DNA from: Alphaproteobacteria bacterium
Lineage (GTDB): Bacteria; Pseudomonadota; Alphaproteobacteria; Sphingomonadales; Sphingomonadaceae
Direction: 5' to 3'
DNA length: 37,138 nt
Assembly: GCA_030431435.1 (NCBI GenBank)
Contig: JAUIJI010000012.1
Span: forward strand, 1-37,138
The position numbers and the translations under genes were made by a program. The notes under the pieces were generated by a model. That model was not told where the DNA came from. It made no database searches and saw only the letters and a list, made by a program, of their open reading frames with translations. Shown one piece after another: positions 18,278 through 26,981 of the stretch (position 1 is its first letter; each line of letters opens with the position of its first letter).

Positions 18278-18888
18278 CGGCAAAGCGCCTCTCGATCTTC
18301 CCGCTGACCGGGGCGATCCTGTTCCCCGGCCTGCAGTTGCCGCTGCACATCTTCGAGCCGCGATACCGCGCGATGGTCGGCGATGCGCTGGCACGGGACC
18401 GGCTGATCGGCATGATCCAGCCGCAGGAAAACCGCGAGGGTGCGCCGCTCTATTCTGTCGGCTGCATCGGCAAGATCGATGATGTCGAGACCAGCGAGGA
18501 CGGGCGCTACAATATCGTGCTGACCGGCGAGGCGCGCTTTCGCGTGCTGCGCGAACTGGACGTGACCACGCCTTTCCGCCAGGTCGAGGCCGAACTGATC
18601 GAGGAACCTGCGGGCGAAGTGCTCGCCTTTGCCGAACGCGCCAGCTTTGAAAGCGAAGCGCGCAATTTCGCCGATGCACAGGGCTATTCGGTGGATTGGG
18701 AATCGGTCGCGCAACTCGACGACGTCTCTCTTATCAACGGCCTCTCGCAAATTGCCCCCTTCGACGGGGCGAGCAAGCAGGCGCTGCTCGAAGCGCCCGA
18801 CCTCAACAGCCGCTGCGAATTGCTGGTGCAGCTGATGGAATTCTACGGCCGCGGTGATCCGGACGAGGATCGGGTTACGTTGCAGTGA
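18274..18888 (+). CDS. LON substrate-binding-domain protein
   Basis: 204 residues consisting only of the Lon N-terminal (substrate-recognition) domain: LSIFPLTGAILFPGLQLPLHIFEPRYRAMVGDAL, VGCIGKID, YNIVLTGEARFRV. There is no AAA+ or protease part, so it is not Lon itself. Its start overlaps the cnoX stop by four bases, so the two proteins are coupled. The pairing with a holdase suggests a role in protein quality control, which is inference. Confidence 0.93.
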   Translation: MTAKRLSIFPLTGAILFPGLQLPLHIFEPRYRAMVGDALARDRLIGMIQPQENREGAPLYSVGCIGKIDDVETSEDGRYNIVLTGEARFRVLRELDVTTPFRQVEAELIEEPAGEVLAFAERASFESEARNFADAQGYSVDWESVAQLDDVSLINGLSQIAPFDGASKQALLEAPDLNSRCELLVQLMEFYGRGDPDEDRVTLQ

Positions 18889-18902
18889 TCGCGCGACCTG
18901 TC

Positions 18903-18924
18903 CCCCTCCCGCCTGCGGGAGGGG
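18903..18924. repeat. single CCCTCCCGC-family palindrome
   Basis: A 10-bp perfect stem (CCCCTCCCGC/GCGGGAGGGG) with a CT loop, identical in its arms to those at 12259, 27459, 27503 and 28146. It lies between convergent genes and could also act as a bidirectional terminator hairpin, though no T-run follows on either strand. Confidence 0.88.
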
Positions 18925-18944
18925 AGTTATCTCGCCCTCACCCT

Positions 18945-19565
18945 TCACCCAAAACTACTTCTCAAACCATCGATCACATATTGCGCTGCCAGTGCCGCCA
19001 ACAGCACACCCAGCAGGCGCGTGATCACTGCTTCCACTTTCGCGCCGAAGATCTTCATCAGCGGGCTGGCCGCCATCAGCGCCGCAAGGGTGAGCAGCAA
19101 CACCGCACCCAGCGCGCCGAGCACCACCAGCGTGCCTTCCAGCCCTTCCGCCTCGCCTTCCAGCAGCATGATCGAGGCGATCGCGCCGGGGCCTGCCAGC
19201 ATAGGCATGGCCATGGGGAAGACCGAGACGTCCTCGTAATCGGGATCGTCCTTCAATTTCTCCGCCCGGTCGCTGCGGCGTTCGGTGCGTTTTTCGAACA
19301 CCATTTCCAGCGCGATCAGGAACAGCATGATGCCGCCTGCGATGCGGAATGCATCGAGCTCGATATGCATCGCGCCGAGCAGGTCCTGACCGAACAAGGC
19401 AAAGCCGACGAGGATCACCCCTGCGATCAGGCACGCGCGCAAGGCCATGCTGCGCCGCGCGGCAGGCGTGGCGTTGGTCGTCAGCCCGGCATAGATCGGC
19501 GCGCAGCCGGGCGGGTCGATCACCACGAACAGGGTGACGAAGGCAGACAGGAAAAGCTCCATCAT
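18945..19565 (-). CDS. MarC family integral membrane protein
   Basis: 206 residues with about six membrane segments. It starts MELFLSAFVTLFVVIDPPGCAPIYAGLT, the MarC opening with the conserved IDP, and continues FRIAGGIMLFLIALEM and FPMAMPMLAGPGAIASIML. MarC proteins are poorly understood; the early claim of a role in multiple-antibiotic resistance was withdrawn. The next gene upstream on the same strand overlaps its start by four bases. Confidence 0.92.
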   Translation of the reverse strand: MMELFLSAFVTLFVVIDPPGCAPIYAGLTTNATPAARRSMALRACLIAGVILVGFALFGQDLLGAMHIELDAFRIAGGIMLFLIALEMVFEKRTERRSDRAEKLKDDPDYEDVSVFPMAMPMLAGPGAIASIMLLEGEAEGLEGTLVVLGALGAVLLLTLAALMAASPLMKIFGAKVEAVITRLLGVLLAALAAQYVIDGLRSSFG

Positions 19566-20335
19566 CGCACATCACTCCAGCGGCCCGTGCCGAAATCGAG
19601 CGCAGTCTCCCACAGCCCTTCGCGCAGGATGAACACGCGGATGCGGCGGCTGCCGTCGACGCTGGAAGACCAGCGCCAGTACAGCGTGCCGTCGCTCGAA
19701 GCCTCTCCCGCTTCGCTGATGGAATCACCCGTCATGGCGACGCGCAGGTCAGGAATGTCGGCAAAGCGGGCGCAATCGGCCACCTTGCCCTCGATGATGT
19801 CCAGCCCTGCCACCACGATGGTGTTTTCAGGATCGGCGATCTCGGAATCAAGCGGCGGCTTAGCCGGTTGCGGATCATCGGCCGCCTGCAGGCGATAGGT
19901 CCATTTGTAATCACGGTCCGACTGCAACTCCCACACGCTGGCGTAGCTGCCGACGACGCCATCGGCATTGCGATAGCGCCCGAAGCTGACCGCCACCGTG
20001 CCATCGCAGCTGGTCCAAACCGAATTGGGGCCCAGTTCACGCGGGTAATCCACCGGATCGACATCGGAAGTGCGGAGCCGCCCGAGTGCGGTGTGGACGA
20101 CAGCCGAAGATACAGCATGTTCGCCCAGCGCAGCACTCAGTCCCTCTTCGCGAAGCGCCTTGGCAAAAGCGATATCGGCAGCGACGATCTGCCCGGGCTC
20201 ACCCGTTGAAGGCAGCGGGCGATGCTCCTGCCGCTGGCGGCGGAATTGCGCGTCGGCAGGCAAGGCGGTGGTGGCGACGACCGCCACAGCCGCAATCCCT
20301 GCCAGCCAAAGCTTCCCTGAAAACAAGTTTGCCAT
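19562..20335 (-). CDS. exported protein, possible SnoaL/NTF2-like fold
   Basis: 257 residues with an N-terminal signal peptide (KLWLAGIAAVAVVATTALPADAQ). The segment IVAADIAFAKALREEGLSAALGEHAV and the later GPNSVWTSCDGTVAVSFGRYRNADG to SVWELQSDRDYKW resemble the SnoaL/DUF4440 style of NTF2-like proteins, a weak resemblance by eye. The C-terminal part is beta-rich with aromatic residues (TLYWRWSSSVDGSRRIRVF). ATGA overlap with marC implies cotranslation. No function is assignable. Confidence 0.75.
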   Translation of the reverse strand: MANLFSGKLWLAGIAAVAVVATTALPADAQFRRQRQEHRPLPSTGEPGQIVAADIAFAKALREEGLSAALGEHAVSSAVVHTALGRLRTSDVDPVDYPRELGPNSVWTSCDGTVAVSFGRYRNADGVVGSYASVWELQSDRDYKWTYRLQAADDPQPAKPPLDSEIADPENTIVVAGLDIIEGKVADCARFADIPDLRVAMTGDSISEAGEASSDGTLYWRWSSSVDGSRRIRVFILREGLWETALDFGTGRWSDVR

Positions 20336-20380
20336 GAAACCGCCCTGCGCTGACGCGAGCGGAAAGTCAAAGGCGCATCG

Positions 20381-20674
20381 CTAGATCGCGCTGTAGGCCA
20401 TCCCGTCGACAACGATCCGCAGGATGTTGAGCCCGATGATCAGCACCATCGGCGAGAAGTCGATCGCGCCGGTATTCGGCATCAGCTTGCGAATGGGATT
20501 GAGAATCGGATCGAGGATCGCATTCAGCGCCTGCCAGATAGCGGCGACGAAATTGTTCTGCATGTTGACCACGTTGAAACTGATCAACAGGCTGAGCACG
20601 AATTGCGCGATGACGAAGATGATCAGGATCGAGACCAGATATCCGATGATCTGAGAGAGCGTAAACAGCAGCAC
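20381..20674 (-). CDS. YggT family membrane protein
   Basis: 97 residues with two membrane spans: LSQIIGYLVSILIIFVIAQFVLSLLISF and the C-terminal PMVLIIGLNILRIVVDGMAY. Between them is the family's ALNAILDPILNPIRKLMPNTGAIDFSP block, the YggT signature. The start is a GTG at 20674. YggT proteins are linked to cell-division genes in other bacteria and to osmotic stress, but no mechanism is settled. It is upstream of the exported protein on the same strand with 45 bases between. Confidence 0.93.
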   Translation of the reverse strand: MLLFTLSQIIGYLVSILIIFVIAQFVLSLLISFNVVNMQNNFVAAIWQALNAILDPILNPIRKLMPNTGAIDFSPMVLIIGLNILRIVVDGMAYSAI

Positions 20675-20769
20675 GTGCCAAACCTTTCCAATGCGTCCCG
20701 AAGGATCAACCTAGCCCATCGGGCCAAGGTGTATCAACCATGTAATACGGATGTTTGCAGGCGCAAGCC

Positions 20770-21666
20770 TCAGGCGGAAACCAGCGTACCTGCGCCGCGG
20801 CTGGTGAAGAATTCCAGCAGCATGGCATGCGGCACCCTTCCATCGAGCACCACCGCCGCCTCGCACCCGCCTTCAACCGCGTGGACGCAGGTTTCCAGCT
20901 TGGGGATCATGCCGCCGGAGATCGTGCCATCCTCGCGCAGCCGCGCGATATCGGCCGGGCGCAAATCGGTGAGGAGGTTGCCCTGCTTGTCGAGAACGCC
21001 GGTCACGTCGGTCAGCAGGAACAGCCGTGCGGCCCCCAACGCCGAGGCAATTGCGCCGGCCATCGTGTCGGCGTTGATGTTGTAGGTGTGGCCCTGCCCG
21101 TCAGTCGCGATGGGGGCGATGATCGGGATCATGCCGGCATCGCTCACGGTCTTGAGGATGGTGGTGTCGACTTCCCTGGGTTCACCCACGAAGCCGAGGT
21201 CCACCGCCTGTTCGATCTGGCTGTCCGGGTCCTTCACCGTGCGCTCGACCTTTTCGGCGCGGACCATCTTGCCGTCCTTGCCAGACAGGCCGATCGCCTT
21301 GCCGCCCGCCTGGTTGACCCAGCCGACCAGTTCCTTGTTGATCGCGCCTGACAGCACCATTTCGGCGACTTCCGCTGTGGCCTTGTCCGTCACCCGCAAG
21401 CCATCGACGAATTGCGATTCCACGCCCAGCTTCTTCAGCATCGCGCCGATCTGCGGGCCGCCACCGTGCACCACCACAGGGTTGATGCCCACCGCCTTCA
21501 GCAGCACGATATCCTCGGCAAAATCCTTCGCCGCCTCGGGATCGCCCATGGCATGCCCGCCATATTTCACCACGAAGCTGCGCCCGGCATAACGCTGGAA
21601 ATAGGGCAAGGCCTCGATCAGCGTTTCCGCCTTGGCCAGCATCTGCTTGTCACCTGTCGTCGTCAT
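20770..21666 (-). CDS. argB: acetylglutamate kinase
   Basis: This 298-residue protein phosphorylates N-acetylglutamate in arginine synthesis. It shows [45 protein letters not shown], and the C-terminal [26 protein letters not shown] and [21 protein letters not shown]. The N-terminal helix ([16 protein letters not shown]) is that of the arginine-sensitive hexameric class, so feedback inhibition by arginine is expected. No other arg genes lie nearby. Confidence 0.97.
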   Translation of the reverse strand: MTTTGDKQMLAKAETLIEALPYFQRYAGRSFVVKYGGHAMGDPEAAKDFAEDIVLLKAVGINPVVVHGGGPQIGAMLKKLGVESQFVDGLRVTDKATAEVAEMVLSGAINKELVGWVNQAGGKAIGLSGKDGKMVRAEKVERTVKDPDSQIEQAVDLGFVGEPREVDTTILKTVSDAGMIPIIAPIATDGQGHTYNINADTMAGAIASALGAARLFLLTDVTGVLDKQGNLLTDLRPADIARLREDGTISGGMIPKLETCVHAVEGGCEAAVVLDGRVPHAMLLEFFTSRGAGTLVSA

Positions 21667-21798
21667 AGTGATCCGCGCAATAGTCGCTTTGCACTGTGCT
21701 GGCTATATCCATAGTCGAGGTAAAGTGGACGCGATTGGCGGCGAACCACGTGGTTTCCCGAATGCCGGTGAGGGAGCGCGCGCCATAGCCTTGGCTGC

Positions 21799-22239
21799 AT
21801 GGCGACCATCATCACAATACTCCGCCTGGCCCTGCTCCCGCTCCTGCTGGTCTGCGTCCCCAATGCTGTCTCGGCACAAGACGCGGAGCAGGGCGCCTTT
21901 TCCATCTGCACAGGCAGCGGGCGGGTGACCTGCGTCGTCGATGGCGACACCATCTGGTATCGTGGAGAGAAGATCCGCATCGCGGATATCAACACGCCGG
22001 AAATCTCGCGCCCGTCGTGCGAGAGCGAGGCGCGGCTGGGTGAGCTGGCGACCCGGCGCTTGCTGGCGCTGCTCAATGCAGGCCCTTTCACGCTGGAACG
22101 CGATGGCCGCGATACCGATCGCTATGGCCGCCTGCTGCGGGTGATCACCCGCGACGGGCGCAGCCTTGGCGATATCCTCGTCGCCGAAGGGCTGGCGGAA
22201 GAGTGGCAAGGCCGTCGCGGCGACTGGTGCGCTGCTTGA
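21799..22239 (+). CDS. exported SNase-like (thermonuclease family) protein
   Basis: 146 residues with a signal peptide (IITILRLALLPLLLVCVPNAVSAQ). The nuclease core shows CVVDGDTIWYRGEKIRIADINTPE and DTDRYGRLLR. Arg35 and Arg87 of staphylococcal nuclease have counterparts, and the PE keeps Glu43. The Ca-binding Asp40 position reads Asn (INTPE instead of IDTPE). Four cysteines are present, two of them flanking the core (ICTGSGRVTC). Activity may be altered or lost. A second SNase-like gene lies at 25759. Confidence 0.9.
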   Translation: MATIITILRLALLPLLLVCVPNAVSAQDAEQGAFSICTGSGRVTCVVDGDTIWYRGEKIRIADINTPEISRPSCESEARLGELATRRLLALLNAGPFTLERDGRDTDRYGRLLRVITRDGRSLGDILVAEGLAEEWQGRRGDWCAA

Positions 22240-22298
22240 AGCAGTCCAAGCGGTCTTGGGCTTGCCAAAGTCGGGCATCGCGGTGATGCTGCATCCCC

Positions 22299-23075
22299 AT
22301 GAAACGCAAGGACTATGAAAAGGCGCTCGAGCCGCTGGAGCACGAGCTGGTGGCCATGGCCCATTGGGCGAAAGCCAAGGGAGAGCGCATTTGCGTGATC
22401 TTCGAAGGGCGCGACACCGCTGGCAAGGGCGGCACGATCAAGGCGATCAGCCAGCGCATCAACCCGCGCCAGTGCCGCGTGGTAGCCCTGCCCAAGCCGA
22501 CCGAGACCGAGCGCACGCAATGGTATTTCCAGCGCTATGTCCCGCACCTGCCTGCCGCTGGCGAGATCGTGCTGTTCGACCGCAGCTGGTATAACCGCGC
22601 GGGCGTGGAAAAGGTGATGGGCTTTGCCACTGACGATCAGGTCACCGCCTTCCTGCACGATGCGCCCCGCTTCGAACGCATGCTGACAGACGACGGCATC
22701 CGACTGTTCAAGTACTGGCTGAGCTGCGACCAGGAGCATCAGGAAGAACGCTTCGCCGAGCGGCTGGAAGACCCGCTCAAGCGCTGGAAGCTCTCACCCA
22801 TCGATATCAAGGCGCGCACCCGCTTTGCCGACTATTCCGCCGCGCGCGAGGCGATGTTCGCCGCCACGCACACCGAATATGCGCCGTGGACCGTGGTGGA
22901 TTACAATGACCAGAAGCAGGGCCGCCTCACCCTGATCCGCAACCTCCTCGACCGCTTGCCCGACACCGCCGTGCCGCAGGAAGAGATCGACTGGCCCGAA
23001 CTGGATCACGAGCCGCTGGACGAGGAGTTCCGCCTGATCCAGCCGATCCCGCATTACGAGGCGGATGATGGCTGA
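22299..23075 (+). CDS. ppk2: polyphosphate kinase 2 family protein
   Basis: This 258-residue single-domain PPK2 transfers phosphate between polyphosphate and nucleoside diphosphates (usually GDP or ADP). Walker A is FEGRDTAGKGGTIKAI, Walker B is VLFDRSWYNRAGVE, and LVALPKPTETERTQWYFQRY and LEDPLKRWKLSPIDIKAR are the other typical blocks. It lacks the second fused domain of some relatives. The direction (polyP use or synthesis) is not decided by sequence. It stands alone and is convergent with the carbonic anhydrase. Confidence 0.95.
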   Translation: MKRKDYEKALEPLEHELVAMAHWAKAKGERICVIFEGRDTAGKGGTIKAISQRINPRQCRVVALPKPTETERTQWYFQRYVPHLPAAGEIVLFDRSWYNRAGVEKVMGFATDDQVTAFLHDAPRFERMLTDDGIRLFKYWLSCDQEHQEERFAERLEDPLKRWKLSPIDIKARTRFADYSAAREAMFAATHTEYAPWTVVDYNDQKQGRLTLIRNLLDRLPDTAVPQEEIDWPELDHEPLDEEFRLIQPIPHYEADDG

Positions 23076-23091
23076 TGCCTGAGGCGCGAAT

Positions 23092-23118
23092 GGGCGAGCC
23101 GGGAGAACCGGCCCGCCC
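23092..23118. terminator. possible bidirectional terminator hairpin
   Basis: GGGCG-A-GCCGG pairs with CCGGC-C-CGCCC across a GAGAA loop (one A/C mismatch), between the convergent ppk2 and carbonic anhydrase genes. No T-run follows on either strand, so intrinsic termination is uncertain. Confidence 0.45.
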
Positions 23119-23127
23119 ACCACATGC

Positions 23128-23853
23128 TTACGGCAGGTCGAAGAAGTCCACCCCGCCGGTTTCGAGGCTGTAGTAAGCCCCCACCACCTTGAGCCGCCCT
23201 TCGGCTTGCGGGTTCATCATGATCGGATCGGTCTGGTTGCGCAGCTGGTTGACCACGCGGCTGACATTGGCCCGCACCGAGTTTTCGAGGAAGTCGCCCT
23301 CCTTGTCGCGCACCGAGAGTACTGCGGGGATGATCGGTTCCACCATCGGGCCGATCGAGCCGGGGAAGGTGGCGTTCTCGGTCACCACCTTGCTCGCCGC
23401 ATCCACCGCGCCGCAGCTTTCGTGGCCCATCACCACCACCAGCGGCACGTTGAGCACCGCCACGGCATATTCGATCGAGCCCAGCGCCACCGTGTCCACC
23501 GTGTTGCCGGCATTGCGGATAATGAACAACTCGCCCAGCCCGCGACCGAACAACAATTCGGGCGGCACGCGGCTGTCCGAACAGGTCACATAGGCTGCAA
23601 AGGGCTGCTGCCCGCGCGCCAGGTCGAGCCGCCGCTGTGCGCTCGTCAACACGCTGGTCTGTTCGCCTGCGAGGAAGGCGCGGTTGCCTTCGCGCAGCAG
23701 CTCCAGCGCCTCGTCCGGGGTCAGGTCAGCGCCTGCCGGTGCCGCCGCCATTCCGGGCGATCCCTGCGCCGAAGCCACCGTTGAAGTGCCTGCCAGTGCC
23801 GCTGCGCCCATTGCGCCTGCACTGCCGACCAATTGCCTTCTTGTCATCATCAC
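23128..23853 (-). CDS. beta-class carbonic anhydrase, Tat-exported
   Basis: 241 residues. The N-terminus MMMTRRQLVGSAGAMGAAALAG is a twin-arginine signal, so the folded enzyme should be exported to the periplasm. Zinc ligands and dyad are intact: Cys91, Asp93 and Arg95 in TCSDSR, His144 and Cys147 in GHESCGAV. It interconverts CO2 and bicarbonate. GGAG precedes the first ATG at the right distance. NhaA lies just upstream on the same strand (82 bases), consistent with a shared role in pH and ion balance, an inference from position. Confidence 0.94.
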   Translation of the reverse strand: MMMTRRQLVGSAGAMGAAALAGTSTVASAQGSPGMAAAPAGADLTPDEALELLREGNRAFLAGEQTSVLTSAQRRLDLARGQQPFAAYVTCSDSRVPPELLFGRGLGELFIIRNAGNTVDTVALGSIEYAVAVLNVPLVVVMGHESCGAVDAASKVVTENATFPGSIGPMVEPIIPAVLSVRDKEGDFLENSVRANVSRVVNQLRNQTDPIMMNPQAEGRLKVVGAYYSLETGGVDFFDLP

Positions 23854-23935
23854 GAACTCCTGTGTCTGTTTTGTCAGGTTGAAAAGTCATCCCTCCAAGG
23901 AACGCCGCGCCATCCATCTCGCGGCGTGAAGTCGA

Positions 23936-25138
23936 TCAGGCTGTTTGCGGCGTTGCAGCCTCCTTTCCTGCTTCGGGCTTTGGCAAGCTGCGCGAGAGCA
24001 GCAGGTAGCCTGCAATCGCCGCGACCAGCGATCCGCCGAGCACGCCGATCTTGACCGCGTCGATCATCGCCTGGTCCGCAAAGGCGAGGTTGCCGATGAA
24101 CAGGCTCATGGTGAAACCGATGGCGGCGAGCAGTGACAAGCCGTGCAGCTGGCGCCAGTTGATGCTCTCGGGCATGCTGGCCCAGCCCAGTTTCACCGCA
24201 GCCCAGGCAAAGCCGAAGATGCCGACCTGCTTGCCGATCAGGAGGCCCAGCGCGATGCCCAGCGGCAGCGGCGCAAGCACGTCCGACAGCTCGAGCCCGC
24301 CCAATGCCACACCGGCATTGGCGAAGCCGAAGATCGGGATCACGAGGAAGGCGACATAGGGGTGCAGGCCATGCTCCATCCGCTCGAGCAGGGAGCCATC
24401 GCGGGTCTTCATGGGCACGCACATGGCAGCAGCGACACCGGCTAGCGTGGCGTGAACGCCGCTCTTCAGGACAAAGACCCACAGGATGATGGTGAGCACG
24501 ACATAGGGAACCGATGAAGCAACCCTGGCGCGGCCCACCGCCGCCAGCACCGCCAGCGTGACGGCTGCACCTGCCAGCATCGCAAGGTCCGTTTCTGCCG
24601 TGTAGAACAGCGCGATGATCGTGATCGCGCCGATGTCGTCGATCACCGCGATGGCCAGCAGCAGCGCCTTCAGCGCCACCGGCACGCGCGGGCCGAGCAG
24701 CGAGAGGATGCCGAGCGCAAAGGCGATGTCTGTCGCCGCCGGGATCGCCCAGCCGGAGAGGTTCTCAGGCGTGCCCCAGTTGATGCCGAGGAACACCAGT
24801 GCCGGGATCGCCATGCCGCCCAGCGCCGCGAACAGCGGGAGCGAGGCCTTGTCCCATGAGTCGAGTTGGCCTGCCAGCGCCTCGCGCTTCACCTCCAGGC
24901 CGACAAGGAAGAAGAACACCGCCATCAGCCCGTCGTTGATCCACAGGATCAGCGGCTTCTCGATCATCAGCGCGCCAAGCCCCGCGATGGCGGGGGTCTG
25001 CAGCCAGCTCGAATAGAGCGACGCCGCCGGGCTGTTGGCAACGACCAGCGCGACGGCGGCGGCCACCATCAGCACGATACCGGCGGCGCTTTCCTTTTGC
25101 AGGAAGTCTCGCAAGGCGGGGGCGATTGTCTTCAGCAT
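23936..25138 (-). CDS. nhaA: Na+/H+ antiporter NhaA
   Basis: This 400-residue inner-membrane antiporter has about twelve helices. It exchanges protons inward for sodium outward. The core AVIDDIGAITIIALFY contains the double Asp of the ion site, and NDGLMAVFFFLVGLEVKRE and IPAATDIAFALGILSLLG are the usual flanking blocks. The start at 25138 (MLKTIAPALRDFLQKESAAG) has AGGGAC upstream; an in-frame ATG 34 codons earlier lies in non-conserved sequence. Confidence 0.97.
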   Translation of the reverse strand: MLKTIAPALRDFLQKESAAGIVLMVAAAVALVVANSPAASLYSSWLQTPAIAGLGALMIEKPLILWINDGLMAVFFFLVGLEVKREALAGQLDSWDKASLPLFAALGGMAIPALVFLGINWGTPENLSGWAIPAATDIAFALGILSLLGPRVPVALKALLLAIAVIDDIGAITIIALFYTAETDLAMLAGAAVTLAVLAAVGRARVASSVPYVVLTIILWVFVLKSGVHATLAGVAAAMCVPMKTRDGSLLERMEHGLHPYVAFLVIPIFGFANAGVALGGLELSDVLAPLPLGIALGLLIGKQVGIFGFAWAAVKLGWASMPESINWRQLHGLSLLAAIGFTMSLFIGNLAFADQAMIDAVKIGVLGGSLVAAIAGYLLLSRSLPKPEAGKEAATPQTA

Positions 25139-25265
25139 GGATTGTCCCTTTTTGCGGGGCTTTCCGGTGTTCCGGGAGGTAGTGCGCGGAGGATGGCCTG
25201 TCCCTGAGTGAGGGGATGGGGGGAACCGGCACAGCACCACCCCCCGCGCGCGCCGCAGGTGCCTG

Positions 25266-25448
25266 TCAGGCCACCTGTGGCGATTTCGAGCGTCGCGTCA
25301 GGCGATGGATCATGTCCTTCACCCTCAGCTTCATCTTCTTCAATCGGGTAAGTTCGAGCTGGTCGGGCACACGGCGCTTCATCGCTGCGCGCAGGGCGTC
25401 ATCGATGCGCTGGTGCATCTCGATCAAACGATACAAACGGGCCGTCAT
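25266..25448 (-). CDS. YdcH family (DUF465) small protein
   Basis: 60 residues, mostly helical and basic: MTARLYRLIEMHQRIDDALRAAMKRRVPDQLELTRLKKMKLRVKD read in parts shows the DUF465 pattern (helix, short turn, LKK.KL..KD). An ATG nine codons further upstream exists, but GGAG lies seven bases before the ATG at 25448. The family's function is unknown. It lies upstream of nhaA on the same strand. Confidence 0.88.
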   Translation of the reverse strand: MTARLYRLIEMHQRIDDALRAAMKRRVPDQLELTRLKKMKLRVKDMIHRLTRRSKSPQVA

Positions 25449-25758
25449 CCTTGGTCTCCTTGAAAAGGACATCACGAGGGTGATCGGTCAGCTGTTTGCG
25501 CTGATGTTTCCGGGAGGTTTGCGGGTCCCGGAGTCAAGAGCGCATCGGCTGTCCGATGCGGTCCGACATCACGAGCGTCAAATGAGAACGCCCGCCAGAG
25601 GGGCCCGGTCCGCATCTTCAATTTGAGAGCGATTCACTCTGATTTCAAGAGGCTGTGTGCGATTTTTATTTGACATTTTATCAGTATGTTACGCGACAAC
25701 CGGCGCTCGACCACCGCCTTTGGTCCCTGTCGGCTTGTATCGCGAATCAGCCTGTCGC
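25449..25758. other. 310-bp intergenic stretch with one perfect hairpin
   Basis: No convincing gene. It holds a perfect 8-bp hairpin, CGCATCGG (25541-25548) and CCGATGCG (25553-25560), with loop CTGT and no T-run. Towards the right end it becomes AT-rich (about 25650-25690) with a TTGACA at 25670-25675 but no -10 at a normal distance. It separates the divergent YdcH-like and SNase-like genes, so both promoters should lie here. Confidence 0.5.
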
Positions 25759-26319
25759 ATGGTCGAATCGATGGTTCGCACACCCCGCTTTGACCGTGGC
25801 CCCGCCGCGCGCCGCCGCTGGTTGCAGCGCCTGTGGCGACGAAGCCGCTATATCCTGCTCCTCGGCCTGCTGCTCCTCGCCTGGCAGCTGTGGAGCGATC
25901 CGCAGATGCGCGCGCGGATCGGCCTGCCGGTGGCGGAGGGCGAGCTGGTCACCACCCGCTTTCCCCTGTGCGACGCGCCCGGCTATGCGCGCAATTGCGT
26001 GGTCGATGGCGACACCTTCCGCATCGGCAACCGCCGCATCCGCATAGAGGGCATCGACGCGCCCGAACGCGAAGGCCGGTGCCCCGCCGAAAGCGAAGCG
26101 GCGGTGGCCTCCACACGCGCCCTCGCCCGATGGCTCAACATCGGCCCGTTCCACATGCTGCCTGCAGGCAGCGTACCGCGTGACCAATATGGCCGCGAAT
26201 TGCAGCGCGCCTGGCGCGTGACGGAGGACGGGCGGTACGAGGACCTCGCCGACATCCTTGTCCACTCCGGCCAAGCTGTCGAGTTCGGCCGAGGCGGCGC
26301 CAGCCGCTGGTGTGGCTGA
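25759..26319 (+). CDS. membrane-anchored SNase-like nuclease
   Basis: About 186 residues from the ATG at 25759. A basic N-terminus with a single hydrophobic span (YILLLGLLLLAWQLW) suggests a signal anchor. The nuclease core follows: NCVVDGDTFRIGNRRIRIEGIDAPEREG keeps Asp21, Arg35, Asp40 and Glu43 equivalents, and RDQYGRELQR keeps Arg87, so this copy looks catalytically complete. The start is uncertain: GTG at 25657 and ATG at 25771 are alternatives and no strong ribosome site marks any of them. It is related to the gene at 21799 but not a recent duplicate. Confidence 0.88.
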   Translation: MVESMVRTPRFDRGPAARRRWLQRLWRRSRYILLLGLLLLAWQLWSDPQMRARIGLPVAEGELVTTRFPLCDAPGYARNCVVDGDTFRIGNRRIRIEGIDAPEREGRCPAESEAAVASTRALARWLNIGPFHMLPAGSVPRDQYGRELQRAWRVTEDGRYEDLADILVHSGQAVEFGRGGASRWCG

Positions 26320-26339
26320 GCCGCGCCCGAAAGCCCAGC

Positions 26340-26600
26340 TTACTCGGCCGTATCGCCTTCGGCAGCGCCATCCTCGGCCATTGCACCGTCCATTTCCTCG
26401 GCCGGAACATTGGTCATTTCGGTTTCGGGCAGCTCGACATCCACGCCCTCGGCATCGACCGGCGTGGTGATCAGCTCACCGCCGCTCATGTCCTCGGCGT
26501 CAGCTTCCAGCTCCACTTCCTCGGACTGGCAGGCGGCCAGCGAGAGGGCGAATGCGCCGATCATGGCGGCGCGGACTGCGGTGCGTGCGCGTGTTGTCAT
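26340..26600 (-). CDS. small acidic lipoprotein
   Basis: 86 residues. Signal peptide with lipobox (AFALSLAAC, Cys24), then a low-complexity acidic mature part (SEEVELEADAEDM, PETEMTNVPAEEM) with no cysteine or catalytic motif. GGGAG lies nine bases before the ATG. It should be an outer- or inner-membrane lipoprotein of unknown role. It is convergent with the SNase-like gene. Confidence 0.82.
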   Translation of the reverse strand: MTTRARTAVRAAMIGAFALSLAACQSEEVELEADAEDMSGGELITTPVDAEGVDVELPETEMTNVPAEEMDGAMAEDGAAEGDTAE

Positions 26601-26705
26601 TGAAACGAACTCCCTTGCGAGCCGGCAGCCCCATGCTGCCCGCTTTGCCTGATTGTGCGAAGTTGCGCGCGATGACGCAAGCGCCTGATTAAAGCCGCTC
26701 GCGCC

Positions 26706-26858
26706 TCAGGCCTGCGCTTTCTCATGCGAGGCAAGCAAGCCCTGCAATACGGCCACGCGCTTGCGCTCCTCGGTGAAGCTCTTTTCGGGATGCGCGGCAA
26801 TCTGGTCGAGAAGATTCCGCAATTCCCGCTTGCGATCGTCAATGCTGGTTTCCTGCAT
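26706..26858 (-). CDS. 50-residue conserved-looking small protein
   Basis: The peptide is helical and charged: MQETSIDDRKRELRNLLDQI, then AAHPEKSFTEERKRVAVLQGLLASHEKAQA. GGAAAGGAGAG stands directly before the ATG, a strong ribosome site that supports a real gene, so I start there rather than at an in-frame ATG 19 codons upstream. No family is recognised. It probably acts as a small regulator or scaffold, but that is a guess. Confidence 0.68.
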   Translation of the reverse strand: MQETSIDDRKRELRNLLDQIAAHPEKSFTEERKRVAVLQGLLASHEKAQA

Positions 26859-26981
26859 CGTTTCTCTCCTTTCCAAAGGAGAGAACGCAAAAGGCCGCCG
26901 ATGGTTTCGACACAATCGGCCACGCCGCGCCCGGTGATGGAACGCTCCTTGCCTTTGTAAGACAGTGCCGGGAGGCGGCCC

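Noticed and set aside
25670-25698. Sigma70 promoter starting with TTGACA
   Set aside because: No acceptable -10 hexamer stands 16-18 bases downstream; TATGTT is only nine bases away.
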